From Mitsuaria sp. PDC51 (GTDB lineage: Bacteria > Pseudomonadota > Gammaproteobacteria > Burkholderiales > Burkholderiaceae_C), in contig NZ_FOZE01000001.1 in the NCBI RefSeq assembly GCF_900113225.1, positions 682,001 through 746,000 of the forward strand: DNA of 64,000 nucleotides, in the 5' to 3' direction. Below the pieces are notes generated by a model. The model was not told the DNA's origin. It saw only the letters and a list, made by a program, of their open reading frames with translations, and ran no database searches. Below are positions 1 to 9,769 of this stretch, piece after piece (within the stretch, counting starts at the first letter, position 1; the number at the start of each line of letters is the position of its first letter). Made by a program: the position numbers and the translations under genes.

Positions 1-1382
1 GCCAGCGGGTAATAGACCAGCGAGGTCAGCACCAGGCTGACGATCCAGGAGATGTCGGCGCCGCCCAGCCAGTCGGCGATCGGGCCGCGGTACAGCTTCT
101 GGTTGAGGAAGGGGATCTGCACGATCACGCCCAGCAGGTAGCAGCCCAGCGCCATCGCGTTCCAGGCGCCGTAGCGGCCCTGCGGGTCGTAGAGCGCGGG
201 AATGTCGACCTTCTCGCGCGAGACCAGGTAGTAGTCCACCAGGTTGATCGCGCTCCAGGGCACGAAGACCGCGAGCAGCAGCAGCACGAAGTTCTTGAAG
301 TGGTTCAGGAAGTCGGCGCTGGCCAGCACCGCGATCGCCATCGAGGCCAGCACGAAGCCCAGGATGGTCGCCGCGCGGGCCGCCGCGCCGATGCGCAGCG
401 ACGGCCGGAAGGCGCCCAGCGTGGTCAGCAGCGTCATGCAGCCGCCGTAGGCGTTCAGGCAGTTGACGGTCAGCTTGCCGGCGACGATCACCGCGTAGAT
501 CGCCGCGGCCACGGCCGGCCCGGCGAGCTCGCCCATGAAGCCGACCTGGTTCTTCAGGAATCCGCCGCCCGCGGCCGCCACCAGCACGCCGAAGGTCATC
601 GCCAGCTGCGCGCCCAGCACGGTGCCGGCGAAGGTGGTCCAGAAGGTGCGCGCGGTCGAGGTGCCGGACGGCAGGTAGCGCGAGTAGTCGGCCACGTAGG
701 GCGCGAAGGTCAGCTGCCAGCCGGCCGACAGCGCCATCGTCAGCAGCAGCGAGGCCATGGTGAAAGGCTTCTGGCCGAAGACGGCGGCCACGTCCTGCTG
801 CTGGAACAGCCGCAGCGCCAGGTAGCCGAAGCCCAGGATCCCCAGCACCGTGGCGATGCGGCCGACGATGTGGATCAGCCGGTAGCCCACGGTGGCGATC
901 AGCGCGGTCAGCCCGCCGAAGATCGCGATGCCCACCAGCGGCGACTCCGCGCCCAGCAGCAGGTTGATCGCCTGGCCCGACAGCACCGTGCCGGTCGCGG
1001 CGAAGCCCAGGTACATCACCAGCGTCAGCAGCAGCGGCAGGGCCGCGCCCTTGACGCCGAACTGCACCCGGCTGGAGATCATCTGCGGCAGGCCCAGCCG
1101 CGGTCCCTGCGCCGAATGCAGCGCCATCACCGCGCCGCCCAGCAGGTTGCCCAGCAGCAGGCCGACGATCGCCGTCAGCGCCTCCGCGCCGAAGACGATG
1201 GCCAGGGCGCCGTCCACCACCGCGGTGATCTGCAGGTTGGCCGCCATCCAGAGGCTGAACTGGCTGCCCGGGCTGCCGTGGCGCTCGCGTTCGGGCACGC
1301 GGTCGATGGTGCGCGTCTCCAGCAGCCGGTCCGGCGGGGCGGACGCGCCGGCACGCGACGCGGCGGAAGTCGATACGGTCAT
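1..1382 (-). CDS. NCS1-family permease, 3' end outside window
   Basis: Translating the minus strand from the ATG at 1382 gives about 460 residues with no stop, running off the window start. The product is a chain of hydrophobic helices after a polar N-terminus of about 45 residues. It has the layout of cytosine/purine/hydantoin NCS1 sodium symporters, with segments such as GWQLTFAPYVADYSRYLP and VPWSAINLVDYYL that are typical of this family. It is transcribed away from hutC across a 98-bp gap holding a HutC-like operator, so it probably imports histidine, urocanate or a related compound; the substrate is inferred from context only. The 3' end is missing because of the window edge, not because of a mutation. 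Confidence 0.85.
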   Translation of the reverse strand, partial: MTVSTSAASRAGASAPPDRLLETRTIDRVPERERHGSPGSQFSLWMAANLQITAVVDGALAIVFGAEALTAIVGLLLGNLLGGAVMALHSAQGPRLGLPQMISSRVQFGVKGAALPLLLTLVMYLGFAATGTVLSGQAINLLLGAESPLVGIAIFGGLTALIATVGYRLIHIVGRIATVLGILGFGYLALRLFQQQDVAAVFGQKPFTMASLLLTMALSAGWQLTFAPYVADYSRYLPSGTSTARTFWTTFAGTVLGAQLAMTFGVLVAAAGGGFLKNQVGFMGELAGPAVAAAIYAVIVAGKLTVNCLNAYGGCMTLLTTLGAFRPSLRIGAAARAATILGFVLASMAIAVLASADFLNHFKNFVLLLLAVFVPWSAINLVDYYLVSREKVDIPALYDPQGRYGAWNAMALGCYLLGVIVQIPFLNQKLYRGPIADWLGGADISWIVSLVLTSLVYYPL

Positions 1383-1443
1383 GGATGTCTCCTGGGCGCC
1401 GTCGTGCGTGTCGCATCTGCTGGCGGGATGCGGCGAACTCTAG

Positions 1444-1455
1444 TTGTCTATACAA
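1444..1455. promoter_or_regulatory. Candidate HutC operator between the permease and hutC
   Basis: TTGTCTATACAA is an inverted repeat with one mismatch, and a further half-site-like TACA follows at 1457-1460. HutC-type GntR regulators bind TGTA/TACA-containing palindromes in hut promoters and release DNA on binding urocanate. The site lies in the 98-bp gap between the divergent permease (start 1382) and hutC (start 1481), so one regulator could control both directions and itself. Assignment rests on sequence resemblance and position. Confidence 0.5.
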
Positions 1456-1480
1456 GTACAGTCAAGTAGGATGCGACCCC

Positions 1481-2236
1481 ATGGCGACGAAGTCCTCGAG
1501 CTCCCTTCCGGCCTCCGCGTTGAGCGGAGCGGGCGGCCCCGCGCCGCAGTACCTGAAGGTCAAGACGCACCTGCGCGAAGGCATCGCGGGCGGGCGCTGG
1601 CGGCCGGGCGAGCGCCTGCCGTCGGAGGCGGACCTGACCGAGACCTTCGGCGTCAGCCGCATGACGGTCAATCGCGCGCTGCGCGAGCTGCACCAGGAAG
1701 GCCTGGTCGAGCGGGTGCAGGGCGTGGGCAGCTTCGTGGCGCAGCTGCACCGCATCGCCTCGACGCTGACGGTGCGCGACGTGCATGAGGAGATCGCCGC
1801 GCGCAATCACCGGCACGAGGCCAGCGTCCATGTCCTGGAGACGATCAAGGCCAATGCCGAACAGGCCGGCCTGCTGGGCGTGCGTACCGGCGCGACGCTG
1901 TTCCACAGCGTCATCGTCCACCGCGAGAACGGCGTGGCGATCCAGTGCGAGGACCGGCTCGTCAACCCGGCTTGCGCGCCGGCCTACATGGACCAGGACT
2001 TCACGCGCGTCACGCCCACCCACTACCTGCTGGAAGTCGCGCCGCTGTCGGAAGCGCGCTACACCATCGAGGCCGCCATGCCGGTGGCGCTCGAGGCCCG
2101 GCTGCTGGGCATGCCGCGCGGCGAACCCTGCCTGGTCGTGAAACGTGTCACGTCCAGCCAGGGCCGCGCGGTGACGGCGGTGCGATTGGTGCATCCGGCC
2201 AGCCGCTACCTGCTAGAGGGGAGCTTCCAGGCGTGA
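1481..2236 (+). CDS. hutC: HutC, GntR-family histidine utilisation repressor
   Basis: 251 residues. The N-terminal GntR winged-helix domain (about residues 20-90) contains RLPSEADLTETFGVSRMTVN, the typical recognition-helix segment. The rest matches the UTRA ligand-binding domain (IQCEDRLVNP, PTHYLLE), which binds urocanate in HutC. It should repress the hut genes and the divergent permease until histidine is degraded to urocanate. The ATG at 1481 was chosen because the reading frame upstream crosses the candidate operator at 1444-1455. It is the first gene of the plus-strand hut cluster, followed by hutD. Confidence 0.93.
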   Translation: MATKSSSSLPASALSGAGGPAPQYLKVKTHLREGIAGGRWRPGERLPSEADLTETFGVSRMTVNRALRELHQEGLVERVQGVGSFVAQLHRIASTLTVRDVHEEIAARNHRHEASVHVLETIKANAEQAGLLGVRTGATLFHSVIVHRENGVAIQCEDRLVNPACAPAYMDQDFTRVTPTHYLLEVAPLSEARYTIEAAMPVALEARLLGMPRGEPCLVVKRVTSSQGRAVTAVRLVHPASRYLLEGSFQA

Positions 2237-2324
2237 CCCCCGGGTTGACGTTTGGTGACGTGTCCTCATGAGCGAGTCTTCGAGAATCCCGCCCTTCAGC
2301 AATAGCCCTGCGCAGTTGGATGAC

Positions 2325-2879
2325 ATGAGCTGGATGAGGATCACCGCCGACGAGGTTGCCCCGACCCCGTGGCGCAATGGGGGAGGCCGGACCCGCGAGC
2401 TGCTCGCGTGGCCGCACGTCGCGGACTGGAAGGTGCGCATCAGCGTCGCGGACATCGACCGCGACGGTCCGTTCTCGGCCTACCCCGGCGTGGACCGCTG
2501 GTTCGGCGTGCTGTCGGGGGAAGGCGTGATCATGCGTGGCCGCGCGCTCAAGCCCAACGAGGGCATGGTCCGGTTTCCCGGCGAGGACGCGCCCGACTGC
2601 ACGCTGATCGACGGCCCGACGCAGGACTTCAACGTGATGCACCGGCGCGATGCCGGCGTGTTCCGGCTTCAGCCGGCCGACCGGCCGCTGATCCCGCACG
2701 GCGCGCGCTGGCTGGGCCTGTTCACGCAGGAAGGCGGCTTGCTGATCCACGGTCACCGCTCGGTGCCGCTGGCGCCCCACACGCTGGCCTGGTGTGAATC
2801 GCCGGCCGCGCACAGCTGCGTCTTCGACGACGGCGATCAACATGGGCCGGCCTGGTGGCTGGTCTGGAGCGACACATGA
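2325..2879 (+). CDS. hutD: HutD family protein
   Basis: 184 residues from the ATG at 2325. The start of HutD proteins is usually a few residues before the family signature [12 protein letters not shown], which is why this start is preferred over an in-frame ATG at 2268 that would add 19 unconserved residues. HutD is a cupin-like protein found in hut clusters; in Pseudomonas it is thought to limit or sense histidine catabolism, and it has no established catalytic activity. Its TGA overlaps the ATG of hutI (ATGA at 2876-2879), so translation of the two is probably coupled. Confidence 0.88.
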   Translation: MSWMRITADEVAPTPWRNGGGRTRELLAWPHVADWKVRISVADIDRDGPFSAYPGVDRWFGVLSGEGVIMRGRALKPNEGMVRFPGEDAPDCTLIDGPTQDFNVMHRRDAGVFRLQPADRPLIPHGARWLGLFTQEGGLLIHGHRSVPLAPHTLAWCESPAAHSCVFDDGDQHGPAWWLVWSDT

Positions 2880-4108
2880 CGATGACCTCGACCGCCGCGC
2901 CACGCCGCGCCCTGTGGACCCACGCGACACTGGCGACCTTCGCCGGCGAGCGCGACTGGGGACTGGTGCACGACGGCGCGCTGCTGGTCGAGGACGAACA
3001 ACTGCGCTGGGCCGGCCCCGCGGCCGAGCTGCCGGCCGACCTGCGCGACGGCGTCGCCGACACGCACGACCTGGGCGGTGCGCTGGTGACGCCCGGGCTG
3101 ATCGACTGCCACACGCACTTGGTCTACGGCGGCGAGCGATCGGCGGAATTCGAGTTGCGCCTGCAGGGCGCGACCTATGAGGAGATCGCCCGCGCCGGCG
3201 GCGGCATCCGCTCCACTGTCGCCGCGACGCGCGCCGCCGACGAGCAGGCGCTGTGGACGCTGGCGGCGGCGCGCGCCCGCGCGCTGATGGCCGAGGGGCT
3301 GACCACGCTGGAGGTGAAGTCCGGCTACGGCCTGTCGCTGGCGGACGAGGCGAAGTGCCTGCGGGTGGCGCGCCAGCTGGCCGGGCTGGGCCTGACGGTG
3401 CGCACCACCTGCCTGGGCGCGCATGCGCTGCCGCCGGAATTCGAAGGCCGCCAGGACGAGTACGTCGACGCCGTCTGCGCCTGGCTGCCGCAACTCCAGC
3501 GCGAGGGCCTGGTCGACGCGGTCGACGTGTTCTGCGAGCGCATCGCCTTCACGCCGGCGCAGACCCGCCGCGTCTTCGAGGCCGCGCGCGCGCTCGGGCT
3601 GCCGGTCAAGCTGCATGCGGAACAGCTCAGCGACCAGGGCGGCGCCGCGCTGGCGGCCGAGTTCGGCGCGCTGTCCTGCGACCACCTCGAATGGCTGAGC
3701 GAGGACGGCATCGCCGCGATGGCGCGGGCCGGCACCGTCGCGGTGCTGCTGCCCGGCGCGTTCTACTTCCTGCGCGAGACCAAGCTGCCGCCGGTCCAGG
3801 CGCTGCGCGACGCCGGCGTGCCGATCGCGCTGGCGACCGACCACAACCCGGGCAGCTCGCCGGGCCTGTCGCTGCTGCTGATGCTGAACATGGCCTGCAC
3901 CTTCTTCCGCATGACGCCGGAGGAGGCGCTGCGCGGCCTGACGGTGAACGCGGCGCGGGCGCTCGGCTTGCCCGACCGCGGGCGGCTGGTCGCCGGCCTG
4001 CGCGCCGATTTCTGCGTCTGGGAGGCCACGCATCCGCGCGAGCTGGCCTACTGGTTCGGACGCAACCCGCTGCGCCAGGTGGTGGTCGGCGGCCAGGCGC
4101 GAGCGTGA
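2876..4108 (+). CDS. hutI: Imidazolonepropionase HutI
   Basis: 410 residues, normal for the family. HutI hydrolyses 4-imidazolone-5-propanoate to N-formimidoyl-L-glutamate, the third step of histidine breakdown. It is a metal-dependent amidohydrolase: the first metal-binding pair is DCHTHL (H79 and H81), followed by [19 protein letters not shown], the CDHLE segment and [10 protein letters not shown] with the late metal-binding Asp. The start overlaps the hutD stop. An alternative ATG two codons downstream cannot be excluded. hutG follows after 88 bp. Confidence 0.95.
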   Translation: MTMTSTAAPRRALWTHATLATFAGERDWGLVHDGALLVEDEQLRWAGPAAELPADLRDGVADTHDLGGALVTPGLIDCHTHLVYGGERSAEFELRLQGATYEEIARAGGGIRSTVAATRAADEQALWTLAAARARALMAEGLTTLEVKSGYGLSLADEAKCLRVARQLAGLGLTVRTTCLGAHALPPEFEGRQDEYVDAVCAWLPQLQREGLVDAVDVFCERIAFTPAQTRRVFEAARALGLPVKLHAEQLSDQGGAALAAEFGALSCDHLEWLSEDGIAAMARAGTVAVLLPGAFYFLRETKLPPVQALRDAGVPIALATDHNPGSSPGLSLLLMLNMACTFFRMTPEEALRGLTVNAARALGLPDRGRLVAGLRADFCVWEATHPRELAYWFGRNPLRQVVVGGQARA

Positions 4109-4196
4109 GACAAGCGGCGGACGATCGCGCGACGACGTGATCGCGGCCGCGGCGCGGCGGCCTGTTGCCGTCGCGCGGAGACAAGAGGAACGAGCG

Positions 4197-5057
4197 ATGA
4201 AGCACGACGTCTTTGAACTGCGGCGCGGCCGCACCCCGCTGCTGATCAGCATGCCGCACGTGGGCCGCGAGATCCCGGCCGACCAGCATCACCGTTATGT
4301 CCCGCGCGCGCTGGGCAGCGAGGACACCGACTGGCACCTGGAGCCGCTGTACGCGCCGATCGCGGAGCAGCTCGGCGCCGGGATGCTGGTGCCGCGTTTC
4401 TCGCGCTACCTGATCGACCTGAACCGCCCGCCCGAGGACACGCCGATGTATCCCGGCGCCTCCAACACCGAGCTCTGCCCGACGCGCTTCTTCACCGGCG
4501 AGCCGCTCTACCAGGACGGCCTGGCGCCGGACGCGGCCGAGAAGCAGCGCCGCATCGAGCAGTACTGGGCGCCGTACCACCAGGCGCTGCAGGGCGAGCT
4601 GCAGCGGCTGCGGCAGGAACACGGCTTCGCGCTGCTGTTCGAGGCCCACAGCATCCGCTCGGAACTGCCCTGGCTCTTCGAGGGCCGCCTGCCCGACCTC
4701 AACATCGGCACCGTCGAGGGCAAGTCCTGCAAGCAGATCACGCGCCAGGCGATCGAGATCGTGCTGCAGGCGCAGGACGACTTCAGCTGGGTCGTCGACG
4801 GCCGCTTCAAGGGCGGCTACATCACGCGCCAGTACGGCCGGCCCGAGCTGGGCCAGCAGGCGGTGCAGCTGGAGATGTGCTATCGCTGCTACATGGTCGA
4901 GAACGACATGGGCTTCACCGGCTACGAGCTCGACGCGGGCTGTGTCGAGCGGGTGCGGCCGGTGCTGACGATGCTGCTGCAGGCCTACCTGATGGCCAAC
5001 CCGTCGGCCAACCCGTCCGCCAACCCACCGACCCACCCGCCGCGGAGCGCCGCATGA
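4197..5057 (+). CDS. hutG: N-formylglutamate deformylase HutG
   Basis: 286 residues, with a GAGGAA ribosome-binding site just upstream of the ATG at 4197. It matches the N-formylglutamate amidohydrolase family (LLISMPHVGREIP, FSRYLIDLNRPPED, LLFEAHSIRSELPWLFEGR, LPDLNIGTV). It releases formate and glutamate in the last step of the HutF/HutG route, so this organism avoids direct formimidoylglutamate hydrolysis. The C-terminus ends in an unconserved NPSANPSANPPTHPP tail encoded by short tandem repeats. The TGA overlaps the hutF ATG. Confidence 0.94.
   Translation: MKHDVFELRRGRTPLLISMPHVGREIPADQHHRYVPRALGSEDTDWHLEPLYAPIAEQLGAGMLVPRFSRYLIDLNRPPEDTPMYPGASNTELCPTRFFTGEPLYQDGLAPDAAEKQRRIEQYWAPYHQALQGELQRLRQEHGFALLFEAHSIRSELPWLFEGRLPDLNIGTVEGKSCKQITRQAIEIVLQAQDDFSWVVDGRFKGGYITRQYGRPELGQQAVQLEMCYRCYMVENDMGFTGYELDAGCVERVRPVLTMLLQAYLMANPSANPSANPPTHPPRSAA
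4995..5042 (+). repeat. 12-bp in-frame tandem repeat at the hutG 3' end
   Basis: Four consecutive 12-bp units: GCCAACCCGTCG, GCCAACCCGTCC, GCCAACCCACCG and a degenerate ACCCACCCGCCG. They encode the Asn-Pro-Ser-Ala-like tail of HutG and end 12 bases before the hutF start codon. Changes in copy number would keep the frame. Confidence 0.7.
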
Positions 5058-6424
5058 GCGCCGCCGCCGTGACGCCGACGGCCTTCCACGCGCCGCTGGC
5101 CTGGCTGGACGGGCGCTGGCAGGCTGACGTGCTGATGCGCGTGGGCGCCGACGGGCACTGGACCGCGCTGAACGCCGGCGTGCCGGCGCCGGCCGATGCG
5201 CTGCGCCTGGGCGGGCCGGTGCTGCCGACGCTGGTCGATGCCCACAGCCACGCGTTCCAGCGCGCCTTCGCCGGCCTGGCCGAGCAGCGCGACAGCGACA
5301 GCGACGATTTCTGGTCCTGGCGCGACCGCATGTACGGCGTGGCGTTGCGCGTGACGCCGGCGCAGCTGAAGGACATCGCCGCGCAGCTCTACACCGAGCT
5401 GCTGGCTGGCGGCTACACGCAGGTCTGCGAGTTCCACTACCTGCATCACCGCGAGGACGGCACGCCCTACGAGGACGAACACGCGATGGCGCTGGCGCTG
5501 GCCGAGGCCGCGCAGGAGGTGGGCATCGGGCTGACGCTGCTGCCGGTGTTGTACGCGCACGCCGGCTTCGCGCACCCGGGACTGCGCGAGACGCAGCGCC
5601 GTTTCCGCACCGATGCCGACTGGGTTTGGCAGGCCTGCCGCCGCATCAACGCCGCCGGGCTGCCGCTGGTGCGTGCCGGCGTGGCGGTGCACTCGCTGCG
5701 CGCGGCCCATGAGGCCGACGTGCGCGCGCTGCGGGCGCTGGTCGGCGACGCGGACATTCCCATCCACGTGCACGTCGCCGAGCAGATGCAGGAGGTCAAT
5801 GACTGCCTCGCGGCGACCGGCCGGCGGCCGATCGATTTCCTGGCCGACTACGGCCTGGATCCGCGCTGGCAGCTGGTGCATGCCACCCACAGCACGCGCG
5901 AGGAGATCGCGCGCATTGCCGCCAGCGGCGCGGGCGTGGTGATCTGCCCGGGCACCGAAGGCAACCTCGGCGACGGGCTGGCGGACCTGCCGGGTTGGCT
6001 GGCGGCCGGCGTGCCGCTGACGGTGGGCTCGGACAGCCAGGTCACGCGCGGCTGGGTCGAGGAACTGCGCTGGCTGGAGTACGGCCAGCGCCTGGGCCTG
6101 CAGCGGCGCAACGTGGCGGCGCGGCCGGGGCACCAGCCCTCGACGGCGGCGCGGCTGTTCGATGCCTGCGTCGCGGGCAGCGCGCGGGCGGCCGGGCTGC
6201 CGTCCTGGGGCTTGCGGGCCGGCGCGCGGGCCGACTTCCTGGTGCTGGACACGTCGGCCAGCGGGCTGGCGGGCCTGCCGGACGCCGCGCTGCTGGACGG
6301 CCTGATCTTCGCCAGCCAGGGCGCCGCCTGGCGCGAGGTCTATGTCGCCGGCCAGCCGCGCTCGATCGACGACGCCGGCCGCCGCGAGCGCTTCCAGGCG
6401 ACCATGGCCGCGCTCTGGCGCTGA
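5054..6424 (+). CDS. hutF: Formimidoylglutamate deiminase HutF
   Basis: 456 residues, amidohydrolase superfamily. It deaminates N-formimidoyl-L-glutamate to N-formyl-L-glutamate plus ammonia, feeding HutG. Motifs are [19 protein letters not shown] with the metal pair H64/H66, [25 protein letters not shown] and TVGSDSQV. The ATG at 5054 overlaps the hutG TGA at 5055-5057. It is the last hut gene on this strand; the next gene is a chemoreceptor with its own candidate promoter. The HutF plus HutG combination is the five-step histidine pathway known from Pseudomonas and many Burkholderiales. Confidence 0.95.
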   Translation: MSAAAVTPTAFHAPLAWLDGRWQADVLMRVGADGHWTALNAGVPAPADALRLGGPVLPTLVDAHSHAFQRAFAGLAEQRDSDSDDFWSWRDRMYGVALRVTPAQLKDIAAQLYTELLAGGYTQVCEFHYLHHREDGTPYEDEHAMALALAEAAQEVGIGLTLLPVLYAHAGFAHPGLRETQRRFRTDADWVWQACRRINAAGLPLVRAGVAVHSLRAAHEADVRALRALVGDADIPIHVHVAEQMQEVNDCLAATGRRPIDFLADYGLDPRWQLVHATHSTREEIARIAASGAGVVICPGTEGNLGDGLADLPGWLAAGVPLTVGSDSQVTRGWVEELRWLEYGQRLGLQRRNVAARPGHQPSTAARLFDACVAGSARAAGLPSWGLRAGARADFLVLDTSASGLAGLPDAALLDGLIFASQGAAWREVYVAGQPRSIDDAGRRERFQATMAALWR

Positions 6425-6460
6425 CGCGGGCGGGCCCCCCGTTTCCACAGGGTTCCGGGC

Positions 6461-6476
6461 CGGCACGCCGGCTGCT
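6461..6476 (+). promoter_or_regulatory. Sigma-54-like promoter before first chemoreceptor
   Basis: CGGCACGCCGGCTGCT places GG and GC exactly 10 bases apart, as in the sigma-54 consensus TGGCACG-N4-TTGCW; only the first T and one T of the -12 element differ. It ends 37 bases before the ATG at 6514. The same element is conserved before the second chemoreceptor. GC-rich DNA makes chance matches likely, so this is a candidate only. Confidence 0.4.
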
Positions 6477-6513
6477 AGGCTGTTTCCGTTCGGCAACTTC
6501 GTCGGGAGCAGCC

Positions 6514-8070
6514 ATGCGGACCCTGCGCAACTTCACCATCCGGACGCGCCTCATGGCGCTGGGACTCCTGTCGGTCCTCGCGATGCTGCTGATCGGCGGC
6601 GACGGGCTCTGGGCGATGGCCCGCACCAAGCAGGACTTCCAGCATTACGTGCGGCAGGACGTCGAGTCGCTGGTGCAGCTCTCGGAAGTGCGTGCCGGTG
6701 TCGGCAACCTGCGCCGCTACGAGAAGGACATGCTGATCAACATCGGCGACGACGCCGCGGTGAAGCGTTATCACGAGGAGTGGCGCAAGACCTTCGAGGG
6801 CGTCCTGCGCAGCCTGGACGTGATCGCGGGGCTGGAGATCCTGCCCGAGATCAAGGCGATGCCGCCGGCGATGAGGGCCTCGCTGGGCAACTACCGGAAC
6901 GGCCTGGACGGCATCGTGGCCCGCATCCTGAAGCAGGAGTTCGTCGACTCGGCCGAGGCCAACCGGCAGACGGAGCCGATCAAGGGGCCGGTCCGGGAGA
7001 TGGACAAGCAGCTCGGCGAGATGACGCAGGCCATCATGGCGCGCGGCAACCAGGAGGTGCAGCGCATCGACGGCGAGGAGACCCGCGTGCGTATGGCGCT
7101 GGGCGGCGTGATGCTGCTGGGCGTGGTGGTCATCGGCACCTTCACCTTCTTCAACATCGCGTCCATCCTGATGCCGCTGGCGCAGGCGGTCAGCTCCACC
7201 GAACGCATCGCCCGCCAGGACCTGAGCGAGCGCGTGGACGTGCACGGCACCGACGAGACCGCCGCGATGATGCGCGGCGTGCAGGGCATGCAGCACTCGA
7301 TCCGCCACGTGGTGAGCGGGGTGCGCAGCGCCACGGACAGCATCGCGACGGCGTCGCGCGAGGTCGCGGCCGGCGCGCACGACCTCAGCCATCGCACCGA
7401 GCAGGCGGCCTCCAACCTGCAGGAGACCGCGTCGGCGATGGAGGAGCTGACGGCCAGCGTGCAGCACAACGCCGACTCGGCCCGGCAGGCCAACCAGCTG
7501 GCCGAGGAAGCCGCCGGCGCGGCCGACCGCGGCGTCAGCGTGGTGGGCGAGGTGGTGGCGACGATGGGCCGGATCAGCGCCTCGTCGGCGCGCATCGGCC
7601 ACATCATCGGCACCATCGACGGCATCGCCTTCCAGACCAACATCCTGGCGCTGAACGCGGCGGTGGAGGCCGCGCGCGCCGGCGAGCAGGGCCGCGGCTT
7701 CGCCGTCGTGGCCGGGGAGGTCCGCACGCTGGCCCAGCGCAGCGCCGAGGCGGCCAAGGAGATCAAGCAGCTGATCACCGCCAGCGGCGAAAGCGTCGCC
7801 AGCGGCTCGGCCCTGGTGGAGCGCGCCGGGCAGACGATGAACGAGATCTCCGAGTCGATCACGCGGGTGTCGCGCATCGTGGCCGAGATCAGCCACGCGA
7901 CCGTCGAGCAGAGCGGCGGGATCAACCAGATCGGCACCGCGATCTCGCAGCTGGACCAGATGACGCAGCAGAACGCGGCGCTGGTCGAGGAATCCGCCGC
8001 GGCGGCGCAGAGCCTGCAGCATCAGGCGGATGCGCTGTCGCAGTCGGTGGCGGTGTTCAAGCTCTCCTGA
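6514..8070 (+). CDS. Methyl-accepting chemotaxis protein
   Basis: 518 residues. A first membrane helix (about 12-33) is followed by a periplasmic helical ligand domain of about 155 residues, a second membrane helix (about 193-216) and a HAMP domain. The long cytoplasmic coiled coil has the conserved tip [20 protein letters not shown] starting near residue 370. It should sense an extracellular signal and control CheA through CheW; the ligand is unknown. The C-terminus (AVFKLS) has no CheR-docking pentapeptide. A second receptor of the same length follows after 117 bp, with near-identical signalling domains but more divergent periplasmic domains, indicating tandem duplication. Confidence 0.93.
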   Translation: MRTLRNFTIRTRLMALGLLSVLAMLLIGGDGLWAMARTKQDFQHYVRQDVESLVQLSEVRAGVGNLRRYEKDMLINIGDDAAVKRYHEEWRKTFEGVLRSLDVIAGLEILPEIKAMPPAMRASLGNYRNGLDGIVARILKQEFVDSAEANRQTEPIKGPVREMDKQLGEMTQAIMARGNQEVQRIDGEETRVRMALGGVMLLGVVVIGTFTFFNIASILMPLAQAVSSTERIARQDLSERVDVHGTDETAAMMRGVQGMQHSIRHVVSGVRSATDSIATASREVAAGAHDLSHRTEQAASNLQETASAMEELTASVQHNADSARQANQLAEEAAGAADRGVSVVGEVVATMGRISASSARIGHIIGTIDGIAFQTNILALNAAVEAARAGEQGRGFAVVAGEVRTLAQRSAEAAKEIKQLITASGESVASGSALVERAGQTMNEISESITRVSRIVAEISHATVEQSGGINQIGTAISQLDQMTQQNAALVEESAAAAQSLQHQADALSQSVAVFKLS

Positions 8071-8106
8071 GGAGCGTGACTTCCGTCCGGGAGGAGTGCA
8101 CGCTCC
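8071..8106 (+). terminator. Hairpin after first chemoreceptor
   Basis: GGAGCGTG at 8071-8078 pairs with CACGCTCC at 8099-8106 (8 bp, 20-base loop), directly after the stop codon. There is no T-tract, so it may be a weak or Rho-assisted terminator or an mRNA-stabilising hairpin. Confidence 0.35.
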
Positions 8107-8137
8107 ACCCGGTTTAGAGCGCCGCGTCGCCCGGCGC

Positions 8138-8153
8138 CGGCATGCGGGCTGCT
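8138..8153 (+). promoter_or_regulatory. Sigma-54-like promoter before second chemoreceptor
   Basis: CGGCATGCGGGCTGCT keeps the GG-N10-GC spacing of a sigma-54 promoter. It lies 34 bases before the ATG at 8188 and corresponds in position and sequence to the element at 6461-6476. Both are followed by the same AGGCT. The shared element suggests the promoter was duplicated together with the gene. Confidence 0.4.
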
Positions 8154-8187
8154 AGGCTTTTCGCTTCGATCCAATCGTCGGGAAAAC

Positions 8188-9744
8188 ATGCAGTCTCTGC
8201 GCAATTACACGATCCGGACCCGCCTGCTGGGACTGGGCCTCCTGTCGGTCCTGGCGCTCCTGCTGATCGGGGGCGCCGGCCTCTGGGCCATGGGCAGCAC
8301 GCGGTCCGAGTTCCAGCAGTACGTCGCCCAGGACGTGGGCTCGCTGACCCAGCTCTCCGAGGTGCGCGCCGGCATCGGCAACCTGCGCCGCTTCGAGAAG
8401 GACATGCTGATCAACATCGGCGACGACGGCACCGTCAAGCAGGCCCAGGCCGACTGGCAGAAGACCTATGCCGGCGTGATCCGCAGCCTGGACGCGCTGG
8501 CCGCGATGGAGACCGGCGCCGAGACCGGCGCCATGCCGCCGAAGCTGAAGCAGGCGCTGCAGGCCTACAAGGCCGGCGTGGACGACATCGCCAAGCGCAT
8601 CCTGAACGCCGATTTCGTCGATGCCGCCGAGGCCAACCGCTCCACCGACATCATCAAGGCGCCGGTGCAGGCGATGGACAGCGGCGTGGCCGAGATGACC
8701 CGGGCCATCCTGCAGCACGGCGAGGACGAAGTGGCGCGCCTGAGCACGCGCGAACGCGCGGTGCGCGGCGCGCTCGGCGTGGTGCTGGTGATCGGCGTGG
8801 TGCTGATCGGCCTGCTGACCGTGCTGAACATCCGTTCCATCCTGGCGCCGCTCGCGCAGGCGGTGGACACCACCGAACGCATCGCCCGCAAGGACCTGAG
8901 CGAGCCGGTGACCGTGCAGGGCGCCGACGAGACGACCGCGATGGCGCGCGGCGTGCAGGGCATGCAGGACGCGCTGCGGGAGGTCGTCGGCGGCGTGCGC
9001 AGCGCCACCGACAGCATCGCCACCGCGTCGCGCGAGGTCGCGGCCGGCGCGCACGACCTGAGCCAGCGCACCGAGCAGGCGGCCTCCAACCTGCAGGCGA
9101 CGGCCTCCGCGATGGGACAGCTGACCGCCAGCGTGCAGCACAACGCGGCCTCGGCCGGCGAGGCCAAGGCGCTGGCCGAGCAGGCCGCCGACGTCGCCGG
9201 CCGCGGCGTCAGCGTGGTCGGCGAGGTGGTGCAGACGATGGGGCGCATCAGCGCCTCGTCGGCGCGCATCGGCGACATCATCGGCACCATCGACGGCATC
9301 GCCTTCCAGACCAACATCCTGGCGCTGAACGCCGCGGTGGAAGCCGCGCGCGCGGGCGAGCAGGGCCGCGGCTTCGCGGTGGTGGCGAGCGAGGTGCGCT
9401 CGCTGGCGCAGCGCAGCGCCGAGGCCGCCAAGGAGATCAAGCAGCTGATCACCGCCAGCGGCGAGAGCGTCGCCAGCGGCGCGGCGCTGGTGGAGCGCGC
9501 GGGCGAGACGATCAACGAGATCTCCGACTCCATCACCCGCGTGTCGCGCATCGTGGCCGAGATCAGCCATGCGACCGCCGAGCAGAGCGGCGGCATCAAC
9601 CAGATCGGCTCGGCCATCGCGCAGCTGGACCAGATGACGCAGCAGAACGCCGCGCTGGTCGAGGAATCCGCCGCCGCGGCGCAGAGCCTGCAGCATCAGG
9701 CGGATGCGCTGTCGCAGTCGGTGGCCGTCTTCAAGCTGGGCTGA
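8188..9744 (+). CDS. Methyl-accepting chemotaxis protein, paralogue of the preceding gene
   Basis: 518 residues, the same length and architecture as the receptor at 6514-8070: N-terminal membrane helix, periplasmic helical domain, second membrane helix, HAMP, and a signalling domain with the [20 protein letters not shown] tip. The cytoplasmic halves differ at few positions. The periplasmic domains differ more (for example [13 protein letters not shown] against [13 protein letters not shown]), so the pair may recognise different ligands. It ends AVFKLG without a CheR-docking pentapeptide. The gene is convergent with the diguanylate cyclase gene 25 bp downstream. Confidence 0.93.
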   Translation: MQSLRNYTIRTRLLGLGLLSVLALLLIGGAGLWAMGSTRSEFQQYVAQDVGSLTQLSEVRAGIGNLRRFEKDMLINIGDDGTVKQAQADWQKTYAGVIRSLDALAAMETGAETGAMPPKLKQALQAYKAGVDDIAKRILNADFVDAAEANRSTDIIKAPVQAMDSGVAEMTRAILQHGEDEVARLSTRERAVRGALGVVLVIGVVLIGLLTVLNIRSILAPLAQAVDTTERIARKDLSEPVTVQGADETTAMARGVQGMQDALREVVGGVRSATDSIATASREVAAGAHDLSQRTEQAASNLQATASAMGQLTASVQHNAASAGEAKALAEQAADVAGRGVSVVGEVVQTMGRISASSARIGDIIGTIDGIAFQTNILALNAAVEAARAGEQGRGFAVVASEVRSLAQRSAEAAKEIKQLITASGESVASGAALVERAGETINEISDSITRVSRIVAEISHATAEQSGGINQIGSAIAQLDQMTQQNAALVEESAAAAQSLQHQADALSQSVAVFKLG

Positions 9745-9769
9745 CAGGGCCCGGCGGCGCCCCGCCGGC

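Noticed and set aside
2268-2324. Upstream in-frame start of HutD
   Set aside because: It adds 19 residues not seen in the family, whose start lies just before the PWRNGGG motif; kept only as an alternative.
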